Source: Acidobacteriota bacterium
GTDB taxonomy: Bacteria; Acidobacteriota; Blastocatellia; Pyrinomonadales; Pyrinomonadaceae
Reading direction: 5' to 3'
Assembly (NCBI GenBank): GCA_019639135.1
Contig: JAHBSL010000014.1
Location: 62,001-126,000 of the forward strand
DNA length: 64,000 bases
Each line of letters starts with the position of its first letter. Position 1 is the first letter of the stretch. Shown here piece by piece: positions 23,543 through 32,625 of the stretch. The position numbers were made by a program, and so were the translations under genes. The notes below the pieces were generated by a model. The model saw nothing but the letters and a program-made list of their open reading frames with translations. It was not told where the DNA came from and made no database searches.

Positions 23543-23729
23543 GTTCCGCCTTGCATGACCAGCAAATGTAAGCCTCGGCGTTTATAGCGGCGAGGCATTT
23601 CGGGCATCGCGGCCCGCGGCTTCGGTACCAGTCAAGAATGTCGCGGCCGGCAAGGCCGAGAGCCACGGCAAGGGCGAATGTCAGCACCGCTCCGAGACAA
23701 ATTGCGATCTCGAAAGGCCCGAAGATCAT
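23505..23729 (-). CDS. Small membrane protein with zinc ribbon
   Basis: A 74-residue protein: one N-terminal membrane helix (IAICLGAVLTFALAVALGLA) and a CX2C-X10-CX2C zinc ribbon (RCPKCLAAINAEAYICWSCK). It starts 8 bp after the gcvPA stop and its end overlaps the next gene by 38 bp, so it is translationally coupled to both. Function unknown. Confidence 0.65.
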   Translation of the reverse strand: MIFGPFEIAICLGAVLTFALAVALGLAGRDILDWYRSRGPRCPKCLAAINAEAYICWSCKAELESAKSLRKELS

Positions 23730-23736
23730 AAACCCA

Positions 23737-25074
23737 TTACGCCGCGGCGAGCCCGGCGACGAGCTTGTCGATATGCTCCTTCTTCGCCGTTTCGGTCACG
23801 GCGACGATGAAGTCATTCTCGTGGCCGTCGTAATATTTCGAAACTGCCAGCCCGCCGATAACACCGCTCTCGGTCCGCACTTTCTCAAGTATCTCGGTCG
23901 CCGGACGCGGCCCACGGACCAGAAATTCATTGAACGTCGGTGCCGAAAATGGTATCGAAAATCCCTCGATCGCCGCGATCTGCCGCTTGGCGTAAGCCGC
24001 CTTCTGGGCATTCTGTTCCGCAACTTCCTGCAAGCCCTTTTTGCCCATCGCTTCCATATAAATGGTCGCGGCGAGGGCGATCAGCCCCTGGTTGGTGCAG
24101 ATGTTAGAGGTCGCCTTTTCGCGGCGGATGTGCTGCTCGCGGGTCGAAAGCGTCAGCACAAACCCGCGATTGCCGTCCTTGTCGTAAGCGACGCCGCAAA
24201 GCCGGCCCGGCATACTGCGAACGTATTTTTCCCTGGTTGCAAAAAGCCCGAGGTGCGGCCCGCCGAAGCTCATCGGGATGCCGAACGACTGTCCTTCGCC
24301 GACGACGATGTCGGCTCCGCATTCGCCCGGCGTTTTAAGCAGCCCGAGCGATATCGCCTCAGTAACCACAACGACGAAAAGTGCCCCGACAGCATGTGCC
24401 GCCTCGGCCAGCGACTTCAGATCCTCGACCGATCCGAAAAAGTTCGGCGACTGCACGACGAGGGCCGCCGTCTTGTCATCCAGAGCCTCAAGCCCCGCGA
24501 CGCGTCCGGTCGCTTCGTCATAGCCGATCTCAACGATCTCGGTATCGCCGTGCTGGGCGTAGGTGACCGCTACGTCGCGATATTCCGGGTGCACCGACTT
24601 CGCTACGACGATCTTATCCCGCCGAGTCACCCGTTGTGCCATCAGGTACGCCTCCGCCATCGCCGTCGAGCCGTCGTACATCGAGGCGTTCGCCACTTCC
24701 ATTCCCGTCAGTTGGCAGATCAGCGTTTGGAACTCAAAAATGTACTGCAGCGTGCCCTGCGAGATCTCCGGCTGATACGGGGTGTAGGACGTAAAGAACT
24801 CGGACCGCTGGATCAGGTGATCGACTATCGTCGGCGAAAAGTGCGAGTAAACGCCCGCCCCGAGGAACGAAGGCTTGGTCGCCGCCGTGTTGCGGGCGGC
24901 CATCTCTTCCATCGCGGCGATCACTTCCGGCTCGGCGAGCGGATCGGTGATCTTCAGCTCACGGCCGAGCTGAACGTCCTGCGGGATCGTGCGGAAAAGC
25001 TCGCTCGCACTTCCGAGACCGAGCATCGAGAGCATCTCCTGCCTCTCCTCGGGTGAATTTGGTATATAACGCAT
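23737..25074 (-). CDS. gcvPA: Glycine dehydrogenase (decarboxylating) subunit 1
   Basis: A 445-residue subunit of P-protein. It starts MRYIPNSPEERQEML and carries the family motifs FLGAGVYSHFSPTIVDHL, TPYQPEISQGTLQYIFEFQT and DGSTAMAEA. It pairs with GcvPB. Length and motif order match the two-subunit type of P-protein. Followed at 8 bp by the zinc-ribbon gene and preceded by gcvH. Confidence 0.95.
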   Translation of the reverse strand: MRYIPNSPEERQEMLSMLGLGSASELFRTIPQDVQLGRELKITDPLAEPEVIAAMEEMAARNTAATKPSFLGAGVYSHFSPTIVDHLIQRSEFFTSYTPYQPEISQGTLQYIFEFQTLICQLTGMEVANASMYDGSTAMAEAYLMAQRVTRRDKIVVAKSVHPEYRDVAVTYAQHGDTEIVEIGYDEATGRVAGLEALDDKTAALVVQSPNFFGSVEDLKSLAEAAHAVGALFVVVVTEAISLGLLKTPGECGADIVVGEGQSFGIPMSFGGPHLGLFATREKYVRSMPGRLCGVAYDKDGNRGFVLTLSTREQHIRREKATSNICTNQGLIALAATIYMEAMGKKGLQEVAEQNAQKAAYAKRQIAAIEGFSIPFSAPTFNEFLVRGPRPATEILEKVRTESGVIGGLAVSKYYDGHENDFIVAVTETAKKEHIDKLVAGLAAA

Positions 25075-25079
25075 AATGA

Positions 25080-25153
25080 AATTGATAACGGATAATGGAC
25101 AGCGGAGAATGGACCGCCAGCCGAGATTGTCCGTTGTCCACTGTCAACTATCC
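25080..25153. repeat. Inverted repeat between gcvH and gcvPA
   Basis: GGATAATGGACAGCGGA on the left and the inverse of GGATAGTTGACAGTGGA on the right form a large stem. The right arm includes the gcvH TAG stop codon. Such a structure could lower expression of downstream genes. Confidence 0.6.
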
Positions 25154-25537
25154 ATTCGAACTGAGGTAGTCTTCATACTCCGCCGATGTCATCATCGCGT
25201 CGGCCTCGCCGGGATTATCCATCTTCACCTTGACCATCCAGCCCGCGCCGTAGGGGTCGTTGTTGACGGATTCCGGAGCATCATTAAGGCCTTCATTGAC
25301 CTCGACGACCTCGCCGCCGACCGGTGTAAAGATCTCGGAAACGGCTTTGACCGATTCTACCGAGCCGAACGCTTCGTGGATCGCGAACCGGTCCCCGGCA
25401 CGGGGAAAGTCAACGTAAACCACGTCGCCCAGCGACGATTGTGCGTAATCCGTGATGCCAATGGTAGCAACGTCGCCTTCAACCGAGACCCACTCGTGGT
25501 CTTTACTGTACTTTAGATTTTCAGGAATGTTTGACAT
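25148..25537 (-). CDS. gcvH: Glycine cleavage system H protein
   Basis: A 129-residue lipoyl carrier. The lipoylated lysine is K64 in FGSVESVKAVSEIF. It starts MSNIPENLKYSKDHEWV, as usual. It shuttles the aminomethyl intermediate from P-protein to T-protein. gcvT lies 41 bp upstream and gcvPA 73 bp downstream across an inverted repeat. Confidence 0.97.
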   Translation of the reverse strand: MSNIPENLKYSKDHEWVSVEGDVATIGITDYAQSSLGDVVYVDFPRAGDRFAIHEAFGSVESVKAVSEIFTPVGGEVVEVNEGLNDAPESVNNDPYGAGWMVKVKMDNPGEADAMMTSAEYEDYLSSNG

Positions 25538-25578
25538 AGATTCAGGATGTGTAAACCTTCTAATTTGTAAAACAAGAG

Positions 25579-26688
25579 CTACTTTTCGCGTTTGTAAAAT
25601 GGTGTCGGGACGACCTTTGCCGCGACGTGCTTCCCGCGGATATCGATCTTGATCTCCTGGCCCGGGTTTGCAAATGCGGCCGGCAGAAATGCGAGCCCGA
25701 TGTTCTTCTTGAGGAAGGGTGCCGGCGAACCCGAAGTCACCGTCCCGGCCTTTTCGCCGTTGATGTAAACGTCATAGCCGTCGCGGGCAATTCCCGGTTC
25801 GGTCATTTCAAATCCGGCGAGCTTTCGCTTCAGGCCCGCTTCCTTCATCGCGGCGAGTTTTTCTTTGCCGATGAATTCCGAGTCCTTCCCGAGCTTCGTT
25901 ATCCAGCCAAGCCCGGCCTCGAGCGGTGCAATATCATCGCCGAGTTCGTGGCCGTAAAGCGACATTGCCGCCTCGAGCCGAAGCGTATTTCTCGCCGCCA
26001 GCCCGCACGGCAATATGCCTTCATCGGCTCCCGCATGGATCATTGCATTCCAAAGCTGGACCGCTTTGTCCGGTGCCGCATAGACCTCAAAGCCGTCCTC
26101 GCCCGTGTAACCGGTCCTCGAGATGATCGCCTCGACGCCGTCAACCTTGCCCTCGGTAAACCAATAGTACTTGATGCTGTCAAGGTCGGTTTCGGTCAGC
26201 TTTTGCAGTATTTCGCGTGCCTTCGGCCCTTGTATCGCGATCTGGCAGTAATCGGCCGAAGCATTCCGCAATGCCAGGTCGTCGTGTTCCGAATGGTGCG
26301 AGCGGATCCACGCCCAATCCTTCTCGGTCGTCGCCGCATTGACCACTAACAGCAACTTTTCCGGGCCGAAACGATAGACCAGAAGGTCATCAACGACACC
26401 GCCGTCCGCATTTGTAAAGCAGGAATAATGGGCCTGTCCATCGGCGAGCTTGGTGACGTCGTTCGTCGTAAGGCGGTTGACGAAGGCGATCGCGTCCGGC
26501 CCTTCGACCCAGATCTCGCCCATGTGCGAGACGTCAAAAAGCCCGGCCCGCGTCCGCGTCGCCATGTGCTCTTCGATCACACCGGCTTTGTATTGGACCG
26601 GCATGTCCCAGCCGCCGAAATCGACCATTTTCCCGCCGAGTTCGCGGTGCACGCCGTTGAGGGGCGTCTTTTTTAATTCTGTTGACAT
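25579..26688 (-). CDS. gcvT: Glycine cleavage system T protein (aminomethyltransferase)
   Basis: A 369-residue folate-dependent enzyme. KMVDFGGWDMPVQY, FDVSHMGEIWVEG, YTGEDGFEVY and the C-terminal barrel (PAPFLKKNIGLAF) are present. It releases ammonia and forms methylene-tetrahydrofolate. First gene of the gcv cluster. The 65-bp gap upstream is too short for a glycine riboswitch and none is visible. Confidence 0.96.
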   Translation of the reverse strand: MSTELKKTPLNGVHRELGGKMVDFGGWDMPVQYKAGVIEEHMATRTRAGLFDVSHMGEIWVEGPDAIAFVNRLTTNDVTKLADGQAHYSCFTNADGGVVDDLLVYRFGPEKLLLVVNAATTEKDWAWIRSHHSEHDDLALRNASADYCQIAIQGPKAREILQKLTETDLDSIKYYWFTEGKVDGVEAIISRTGYTGEDGFEVYAAPDKAVQLWNAMIHAGADEGILPCGLAARNTLRLEAAMSLYGHELGDDIAPLEAGLGWITKLGKDSEFIGKEKLAAMKEAGLKRKLAGFEMTEPGIARDGYDVYINGEKAGTVTSGSPAPFLKKNIGLAFLPAAFANPGQEIKIDIRGKHVAAKVVPTPFYKREK

Positions 26689-26753
26689 AAATGCGAAAAA
26701 CTAATCGTAATCGACAATAGTAAAGTCCGCAAACCGGTGGCGTTAGCCGGGGG

Positions 26754-27152
26754 CTAATTCGTACCGAATTCCCCTATCAAAGCAAGCCGCTCGACAACTT
26801 CGCCGCGTTCCAAGTGGCTCTCTATGATCTCGCTGACGTCCTCCGCCTGCACCTGTGCATACCAGACGCCCTCGGGATAGACCAAAACCGCCGGCCCGAC
26901 CGAGCAAAAACCGACCGACCCGCAGTCCGTCAGCACGACCGGGCCTTCCGGATTGCGGCCTTTCGAGGGCTTGCCGTAGCGAATGTCCTTCTCCGTGAGA
27001 ATGCGTTCGAACTCGGCCTTCACCTCCGCGGCACCAACGGCGGCGCAGCTTTTGCCATTGCAGACGAAAACGTGCCTGCGGACCGGCGCTTCCGCCACCG
27101 GAGCGAGCTTCACAAGCCTTTCCCGGTCATCGATCTTCTTTGGCTTGGCCAT
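26754..27152 (-). CDS. Thioredoxin-like 2Fe-2S ferredoxin
   Basis: A 132-residue protein. Cysteines 31 and 36 (VCNGKSC) and 77 and 83 (LTDCGSVGFC) form the thioredoxin-like 2Fe-2S site, as in NuoE-type C-terminal domains. YPEGVWYAQVQAEDVSEIIE is the usual last helix. It likely carries electrons; the partner is not evident. The same C-terminal region has a decayed copy at 5654-5746. It stands upstream of gcvT on the same strand. Confidence 0.9.
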   Translation of the reverse strand: MAKPKKIDDRERLVKLAPVAEAPVRRHVFVCNGKSCAAVGAAEVKAEFERILTEKDIRYGKPSKGRNPEGPVVLTDCGSVGFCSVGPAVLVYPEGVWYAQVQAEDVSEIIESHLERGEVVERLALIGEFGTN

Positions 27153-27246
27153 TATGTTTATTGTGCCACGTTTGCCCTCGGGAATGCATCGAAACGCTCG
27201 GGTTTTGTGTTAAACTTTCAGCAGGTAAACGTGTGTTTACCCGACA

Positions 27247-28896
27247 ATGGCATCAGGCATTATCATTCATATCTCGGTCGGGGCAGAAAAGCGTACCGAA
27301 TTCTTTTCTGAAGAACGGCTGAGCATCGGCTCCGATGAAACCTGTGACCTTCAGATCCACACCAAACAGCTCGACACGTCGGGCGTATGGCTGCGGCTGG
27401 AGAACGCAGAAGGTGTGTACCGGGTCATTGATTTCGACTCGACGCTCGGCCTGACCGTAAATGATAAGCCAATCCGCCGTTTTATAGCCCTAAGCGACGG
27501 CGACCTGGTCAAGATCGGCGAGACCGACATCACTTTCGGCTTCTTCTCGCTCGTTGAAAAGCCCTCTCTGATCACGACCAAGCGGACCGATCCGCAGATC
27601 GCCCCCTTTATCGCAGATGCCGCCCTTGACGCTGCGGCTTCGCCGGAAAGAGACGACGCAAAAGCCTTTTTACGCGAGTTCAGCCGCGAGCTGATGCGCG
27701 AGATAAGCTGGACGACCAAGGCGGTCGTTCTAATTCTTTCGGTCGGCTTTCTGACGGGCATTCTCTATCTCGGATACGCCGTCGCCTCCGAGCTCAGGGC
27801 AAATCGTGAACAATCCGAAAAACAGCAGCAGTTGATCGCTCAACTCGAAAAGCAGCTCGGCCAGACCAGCGACCAACTCGGCACACTCGAGCAGACGAAC
27901 AAAGACCTGATCCGCACTCAGTCGCTGGCACAGAACGTAAAGGTCGAATACGGCAACTCGGTCTGCCTGATCGTCGGCGTTTATCAGCTCGTTGACCGCT
28001 CGACCGGCCGCGTCCTGCGTTACCCTGACCCGCAATCATTTCAACCGTTGCCCTACGAAGCCCCGTCCGAGGGCGACACACCTATGTCCGCCGCTCCGGT
28101 CAGCGGCCTGACGACCCTCGGCAACGGCAGCCCGGTCGAATATGACTTCATCGGCACCGGTTTCCACGTCGGCGGCGGCTTTATCGTCACCAACCGCCAC
28201 GTGCTCCAGCCATGGACCGAGGACGACGTTGTCAAATCGATGATGACAAGCTCCAACGGCCGTGCCCGCGTCCGCAAACTGCTCGTCTATTTCCCGAACA
28301 ATCCCGAACCTTTTCCGCTCACAGTTCGCCAGACAAGCAGCCGCGAAGACCTTGCCGTCGGTATGATCGACATGAGCAAACTCACGACGCCGCTCGCCGC
28401 GATACCCTTGGATCCTGATAGCGATGCGGCGACCGTCGGGAAGACCGTGGTCACGATGGGCTATCCGAATGGCCCCGACCGCCTGCTTGCGATGGTCGAT
28501 GATGAAGAGGCGAAATCGATAAACCGCCGCTTCGGCAATTCACGCGAGAACCTCGTGAATTTCCTGGCACAGACACAAAAGATACAGCCGCTGACCACCC
28601 AGGGTGCTATCACGGACCTAGACGCCCGCCGGATCGTCCACGACGCACGCACCGCCGAGGGCGGCTCCGGCGCTCCGCTCTTTGGCCAGTCGGGCAAGGT
28701 CATCGCCGTTAACTTCGGCGTCTTTACCCAGAACACCGCCGTCAACATGGCAGTGCCGATCAAATATGCCATCGAACTTCTGAAAATGTCCGGCTGGCGG
28801 TCGCCTGAAGAAACACAACTTGAGCAACAGCAAGGCGGCCAGGTCGCCGCCGGTAACTCGAACACCGCCGCCACGCTTGCCCAACCGAATAATTGA
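27247..28896 (+). CDS. FHA-domain membrane serine protease (trypsin-like)
   Basis: A 549-residue protein in four parts: FHA domain (about 20-105, RLSIGSDETCDLQIHTKQ), membrane helix (158-180), coiled coil (185-230) and a trypsin/DegP-like protease domain (235-520). The catalytic triad is H318 (VTNRHVL), D369 (SREDLAVG) and S474 (EGGSGAPLFG). No PDZ domain follows. The FHA side would sit in the cytoplasm and read a phosphothreonine, passing the state to a periplasmic protease; that direction is inference. It overlaps the ABC permease start by one base. Confidence 0.88.
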   Translation: MASGIIIHISVGAEKRTEFFSEERLSIGSDETCDLQIHTKQLDTSGVWLRLENAEGVYRVIDFDSTLGLTVNDKPIRRFIALSDGDLVKIGETDITFGFFSLVEKPSLITTKRTDPQIAPFIADAALDAAASPERDDAKAFLREFSRELMREISWTTKAVVLILSVGFLTGILYLGYAVASELRANREQSEKQQQLIAQLEKQLGQTSDQLGTLEQTNKDLIRTQSLAQNVKVEYGNSVCLIVGVYQLVDRSTGRVLRYPDPQSFQPLPYEAPSEGDTPMSAAPVSGLTTLGNGSPVEYDFIGTGFHVGGGFIVTNRHVLQPWTEDDVVKSMMTSSNGRARVRKLLVYFPNNPEPFPLTVRQTSSREDLAVGMIDMSKLTTPLAAIPLDPDSDAATVGKTVVTMGYPNGPDRLLAMVDDEEAKSINRRFGNSRENLVNFLAQTQKIQPLTTQGAITDLDARRIVHDARTAEGGSGAPLFGQSGKVIAVNFGVFTQNTAVNMAVPIKYAIELLKMSGWRSPEETQLEQQQGGQVAAGNSNTAATLAQPNN

Positions 28897-29999
28897 TGGA
28901 TTCCCTTGTTCTTTCAAATATGTTTCACCGGCCGGCCCGGACCGCGGTCAGCGTTCTCGGCATCGCCGTCGGTGTGCTGCTGATCGTTTTCACCGTCGGT
29001 CTCGCCAATGGCACTATACGCGAACAGGCCGCTCGCGATGCGAATGTCGGCGCCGAACTCCGCTTCTCCTCGTCCGGCACCATCGGTATCGGCGGAACCG
29101 ATGCATTCCGGCTTCCCGCTTCGGTTGTTGATGAGATAAAGCAGGTCGAAGGCGTTCGCACGGCGGTCGGCATCGGCCAGAACTCCGTCGATGCGACGGA
29201 CAACAATACCGGTAAACGCACCATCGACGGCGTGCTCCTTGAGGAGTATTCTGCCATTTCCGGCCTTAGGATCGTCGAAGGTCGTGCCTTCGCATCCGGC
29301 CGCGACGAAGCGATCATTGACACCGCATTTCAACGGCAAAAGAAATTCAAGATCGGCGAGACGATCCCGATCTACGAGCGGCCTTTCACCATCGTCGGAA
29401 CATACGAACCCGCCGGCGGCCCTCGCATCAAGATCCCGCTCGATGTGATGCAAACGCAGCTCGGCTCCGAAGGCAAGATCTCGTCCGCACTTGTTGCGAT
29501 CGAACCGACCGCTACCGTCGATGCCGTCGGCCAGCGTCTGCAGGAACGCTTTCCCGAGGCTCAGGTCATCCGGATGTCCGACCTCGAGGAGCTTTACATG
29601 GCCGGCATTCCGGCGATGAACGTCTTCCTCAACGTTTTTATCGGCATTGCCGCCGTGATCAGCGCTCTCGTTATCCTACTGACGATGTACACGACCGTTA
29701 CCGAACGCACACGGCAGATCGGCATAATGAAATCGCTCGGAATGAGCAATGCAAAGATCGCATGGACAATTACACAGGAAGCTCTGCTGATCAGCCTTGC
29801 CGGAATAGTCGTCGGCGTGGTGCTTACTTTTGCCGCCCGCTACGGCCTTAATCTCATCACAACGCTTGAGGTCGAGATCAGTCCTCTCGTTATCGGTATT
29901 GTTCTGCTGGTCGGCCTTCTCGGCGGAGCGGTCGGCGCTCTTTATCCAGCTCTCCGTGCAGCCCGTCTCGATGCGGTCGAGGCTCTTAGCTACGAATAA
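28896..29999 (+). CDS. ABC transporter permease, MacB/FtsX type
   Basis: A 367-residue permease: one N-terminal helix (TAVSVLGIAVGVLLIVFTVG), a periplasmic MacB-like domain, then three C-terminal helices with FtsX-type motifs (TVTERTRQIGIMKSLGMSNA). ATG 28896 overlaps the protease TGA. No ATPase gene is adjacent, so its partner is encoded elsewhere. Such permeases drive mechanotransmission for export of lipoproteins or peptides. Confidence 0.88.
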   Translation: MDSLVLSNMFHRPARTAVSVLGIAVGVLLIVFTVGLANGTIREQAARDANVGAELRFSSSGTIGIGGTDAFRLPASVVDEIKQVEGVRTAVGIGQNSVDATDNNTGKRTIDGVLLEEYSAISGLRIVEGRAFASGRDEAIIDTAFQRQKKFKIGETIPIYERPFTIVGTYEPAGGPRIKIPLDVMQTQLGSEGKISSALVAIEPTATVDAVGQRLQERFPEAQVIRMSDLEELYMAGIPAMNVFLNVFIGIAAVISALVILLTMYTTVTERTRQIGIMKSLGMSNAKIAWTITQEALLISLAGIVVGVVLTFAARYGLNLITTLEVEISPLVIGIVLLVGLLGGAVGALYPALRAARLDAVEALSYE

Positions 30000-30000
30000 G

Positions 30001-30843
30001 ATGTCCGCTAACGAAACAAAACTCGCCGAAGACCTCCGTGCCGCATTCATCGGCTGCGGCGTGATGGCTGAGGCGATCGTCGCCGGTCTGCTCCGCGAGA
30101 AAATGCTCTCGCCGGATCGCATCTTTGCCTCGCACCCGCGTGAGGAACGCCGCCGCGAACTCAAGGAACGCTACGGCATCCACGTTTCTGCCGATAACCG
30201 CGAAACGGCCGCTGCCGCCGGTGATTCGTTCGTCTTTCTCTGCGTAAAGCCGCAGCGGCTTGGCCGCGTTCTTGAAGAGATCAAAGACTCGGTTTCGCCC
30301 GCCGCGACCGTGGTCTCGATCGTCGCCGGAGCCACTATCCGCAAGATCGGCGAATCGCTTTCTGCAGAGAACGTCGTTCGGGTAATGCCGAATACTCCGT
30401 CGCAGATCGGCGCCGGAATGTGCGTCTGGACTGCATCGCCCGAGGTTCCGGCAGAAAGCCGTGATGCGGTAAAGACAATGCTCCGGGCTCTCGGCAAAGA
30501 GCTTTACGTCGAGACCGAGAACATGATCGATATGGCGACGTCCCTGAGCGCGACCGGCCCGACCTTTACCTTTATGGTAATGGAGGCCTTGACCGATGCC
30601 GGCGTCCACCTCGGCTTCTCACGCGAGGTCGCCAGGGAACTCGTCCAGGAAACGATGCTCGGTTCGGTCAAGTTCGCGATGGAATCTCACAAGCATCCTG
30701 CCGAACTTCGCAACATGGTCACCTCGCCCGGGGGCACGTCTGCCGAAGCCATCTACCAGATGGAAAAGGGCGGCCTCCGTACCGTGCTCTCCAAAGCCGC
30801 ATACGCCGCATACCGCCGTGCCGTCGAACTCGGAAAAAAGTGA
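30001..30843 (+). CDS. proC: Pyrroline-5-carboxylate reductase
   Basis: A 280-residue enzyme making proline from pyrroline-5-carboxylate with NAD(P)H. Rossmann motif FIGCGVMAEAIVAGLL near residue 16, VVRVMPNTPSQIGAGM in the middle and VTSPGGTSAEAIYQME near the end are diagnostic. ATG 30001 follows the permease stop by one base, so the genes are co-transcribed. The upstream in-frame extension lies in the permease gene and is not real. Confidence 0.95.
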   Translation: MSANETKLAEDLRAAFIGCGVMAEAIVAGLLREKMLSPDRIFASHPREERRRELKERYGIHVSADNRETAAAAGDSFVFLCVKPQRLGRVLEEIKDSVSPAATVVSIVAGATIRKIGESLSAENVVRVMPNTPSQIGAGMCVWTASPEVPAESRDAVKTMLRALGKELYVETENMIDMATSLSATGPTFTFMVMEALTDAGVHLGFSREVARELVQETMLGSVKFAMESHKHPAELRNMVTSPGGTSAEAIYQMEKGGLRTVLSKAAYAAYRRAVELGKK

Positions 30844-30980
30844 AAGATTGCCTGTAATTTCCCGGCCCTTTTCTACAATTCGGTGATACTATTCCGCCAT
30901 TCCTACGCGTAGTAAGGTGAACGCAGCCGTCGGCTCCTCCGCCGGCTCGCTCAGAAATTCCGTAGATTTGGAGGGTCGAA

Positions 30981-31496
30981 ATGGCAGATTGGAGTGAAAA
31001 ATTTAGTGCGGCGTGGTTGACGATCAAGAAGAAAGCTGGGGCCTGCGCAGCTAACACTGACCTTGAAGAGCTTAAGGCCGCAGTCGAGTTAGGCAAGAGC
31101 CGGATCGATAAGGTGCTTATGACCGGACAATTGATCCAGGGAAAATCTGATGCGATCGAAAAACTGACGAAGGCGAACGAAGGGCTCGGAAAGATCGGCG
31201 AGGCTCTTGGCACCGTTCAGGACATGTGCATCGACATTACCGCCGCAAGCAAGATACATGAAGCGGTGGTCGCCCTGAGCGACGAACAGATCATCTACAA
31301 TAATCCCGAAGGAGCGGCCGCCGCTTTCGATTCGATGTTTCAAGGGTTCGGCCGGCTTTGTCGCCACCTTCCTCCGCCGGCGAAATCGTGGGGACAGTTC
31401 TTCGAGAGCTTCAATCTCTTCACTTCAATGACACCGAAGCTCGTTCCGGAATTGCGCTGGAAAGATCAGTTCAAGCAGGTCGAAGGCTGGAACTGA
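30981..31496 (+). CDS. Helical protein, unknown function
   Basis: A 171-residue protein starting MADWSEKFSAAWLTIKKKAG, with GGAGG 10 bp upstream. Predicted long helices; three cysteines; no signal or membrane segment. The 137 bp before it contain a GC-rich stem (CCGTCGGCTCCTCCGCCGGC). It stands alone between proC and a convergent acyltransferase. I do not recognise the family. Confidence 0.6.
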   Translation: MADWSEKFSAAWLTIKKKAGACAANTDLEELKAAVELGKSRIDKVLMTGQLIQGKSDAIEKLTKANEGLGKIGEALGTVQDMCIDITAASKIHEAVVALSDEQIIYNNPEGAAAAFDSMFQGFGRLCRHLPPPAKSWGQFFESFNLFTSMTPKLVPELRWKDQFKQVEGWN

Positions 31497-31514
31497 AAAC
31501 TCGCATAAGCGGGA

Positions 31515-32384
31515 TCACGTAGCGGACCGCCCGGCCCGAGCCCAGTCCCGGTCCTTTTCCCCGAGTTCGCCGATCTTCTCCATCAGATGATCGGCGATCT
31601 CTTTGTGCGTTCGCAGCCGGTCCGGTTTCTCCATGAATTCCGAGAGGTCGATCGCTTCGCCAAACCAGATGCGGATCTTCTCGCCGCCGGTCCAGTTTCC
31701 CAAAATCTGCTTCGGCAGGTCGTTGCCAAGCCCGGCTATAAATACCGGGATAACCTGCGGCCGGGCAGCGAGGATGATCTTCCCGATGCCGGGCTGGGCG
31801 GGGTGATACGAATAAGGGTCATCATTGAGGTTTCGCTTCCCTTCCGGGTGAAAACCGATGATGTGGCCGTGGCCCTCGGTGCAGATGCGGGTCAGCTCCC
31901 GAAGCGAGTATTTATCGAATTCACGCTTTTCCGCCTCGCGTGCCTCGCGAAAGAACGGCGGGTACATCGACCACCAGCCCATGACGAGATTTACGAACCA
32001 ACCCGCCGGGTTTGTGTAGAAAAACTTTGCCCTGACCGGAAAGTAAAGCTCCATCGGCCGCGTCGTCCGCCGGAAGAGCACGCTCGAGACCGTGTACATA
32101 TCAAAGAACGAGCGGTGATTGGCTACGAGCAGCAGCGGCCGCGAATGGTCGGCATTTTCGACGTTCTCGATGCCGAAAACGTTCATCAGGTTATAGGTCG
32201 CAAGATGGATCCAGAGCGAGCCGATGTGACGCTGGCTGAATGTCCAGAGCCGCTTCCACGCGCCTTGATTCATTCGCCGCGTCAACCAAAACCCGGCGCG
32301 CTCGACCGGCCCGAGGACCTTTATCTCCTCCGGCATCGGCTCAAGCGGCAGCTTCCTTTCGGCTTTTTCTATCGCACTCGACAT
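31515..32384 (-). CDS. Lysophospholipid acyltransferase (PlsC-like)
   Basis: A 289-residue membrane-associated acyltransferase. The catalytic HX4D is H90-D95 (NHRSFFD); the second motif is FHPEGKRNLNDD. It transfers acyl groups to lysophosphatidate or a related lipid. ATG 32384 (MSSAIEKAERK) is preferred; the longer frame to 32465 includes an arginine-rich stretch with no known counterpart. Confidence 0.88.
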   Translation of the reverse strand: MSSAIEKAERKLPLEPMPEEIKVLGPVERAGFWLTRRMNQGAWKRLWTFSQRHIGSLWIHLATYNLMNVFGIENVENADHSRPLLLVANHRSFFDMYTVSSVLFRRTTRPMELYFPVRAKFFYTNPAGWFVNLVMGWWSMYPPFFREAREAEKREFDKYSLRELTRICTEGHGHIIGFHPEGKRNLNDDPYSYHPAQPGIGKIILAARPQVIPVFIAGLGNDLPKQILGNWTGGEKIRIWFGEAIDLSEFMEKPDRLRTHKEIADHLMEKIGELGEKDRDWARAGRSAT

Positions 32385-32455
32385 CAATAAAAGCGGTAAT
32401 TGTACGAAACACTTGGTCCTGACCTTGCGGGTTCGACCGAACCTTCGTGCTCTTT

Positions 32456-32540
32456 GTGCCATCACTTTGCGCCCTTTGTGATTAAGAAACGGATAAACAC
32501 AAAGCCCGCAAAGCCTTTCTCAAAGGTCACCAAGTAGTGA
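32456..32540. repeat. Inverted repeat of the CTTTGYG type
   Basis: CTTTGCGCCCTTTGTGATTA on the left faces the inverse of CTTTGCGGGCTTTGTG on the right. It fills the gap between the acyltransferase and phosphoesterase genes. A related family occurs at 44274-44393. Confidence 0.55.
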
Positions 32541-32625
32541 TTTTATCTGTCCACCATCCGCTCTAGCCGGACGCAGCGAAAATGAAGTTTAGCATTTTGA
32601 GTTTTGCGGGCCGAATCCGAGAGAG

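Noticed and set aside
23638..25056. 472-codon open frame on the plus strand
   Set aside because: Antisense to gcvPA, a certain gene; composition is typical of a shadow frame.
26689..26753. Glycine riboswitch before gcvT
   Set aside because: Only 65 bp separate gcvT from the ferredoxin gene, too short for the tandem glycine aptamers, and no aptamer core is visible.
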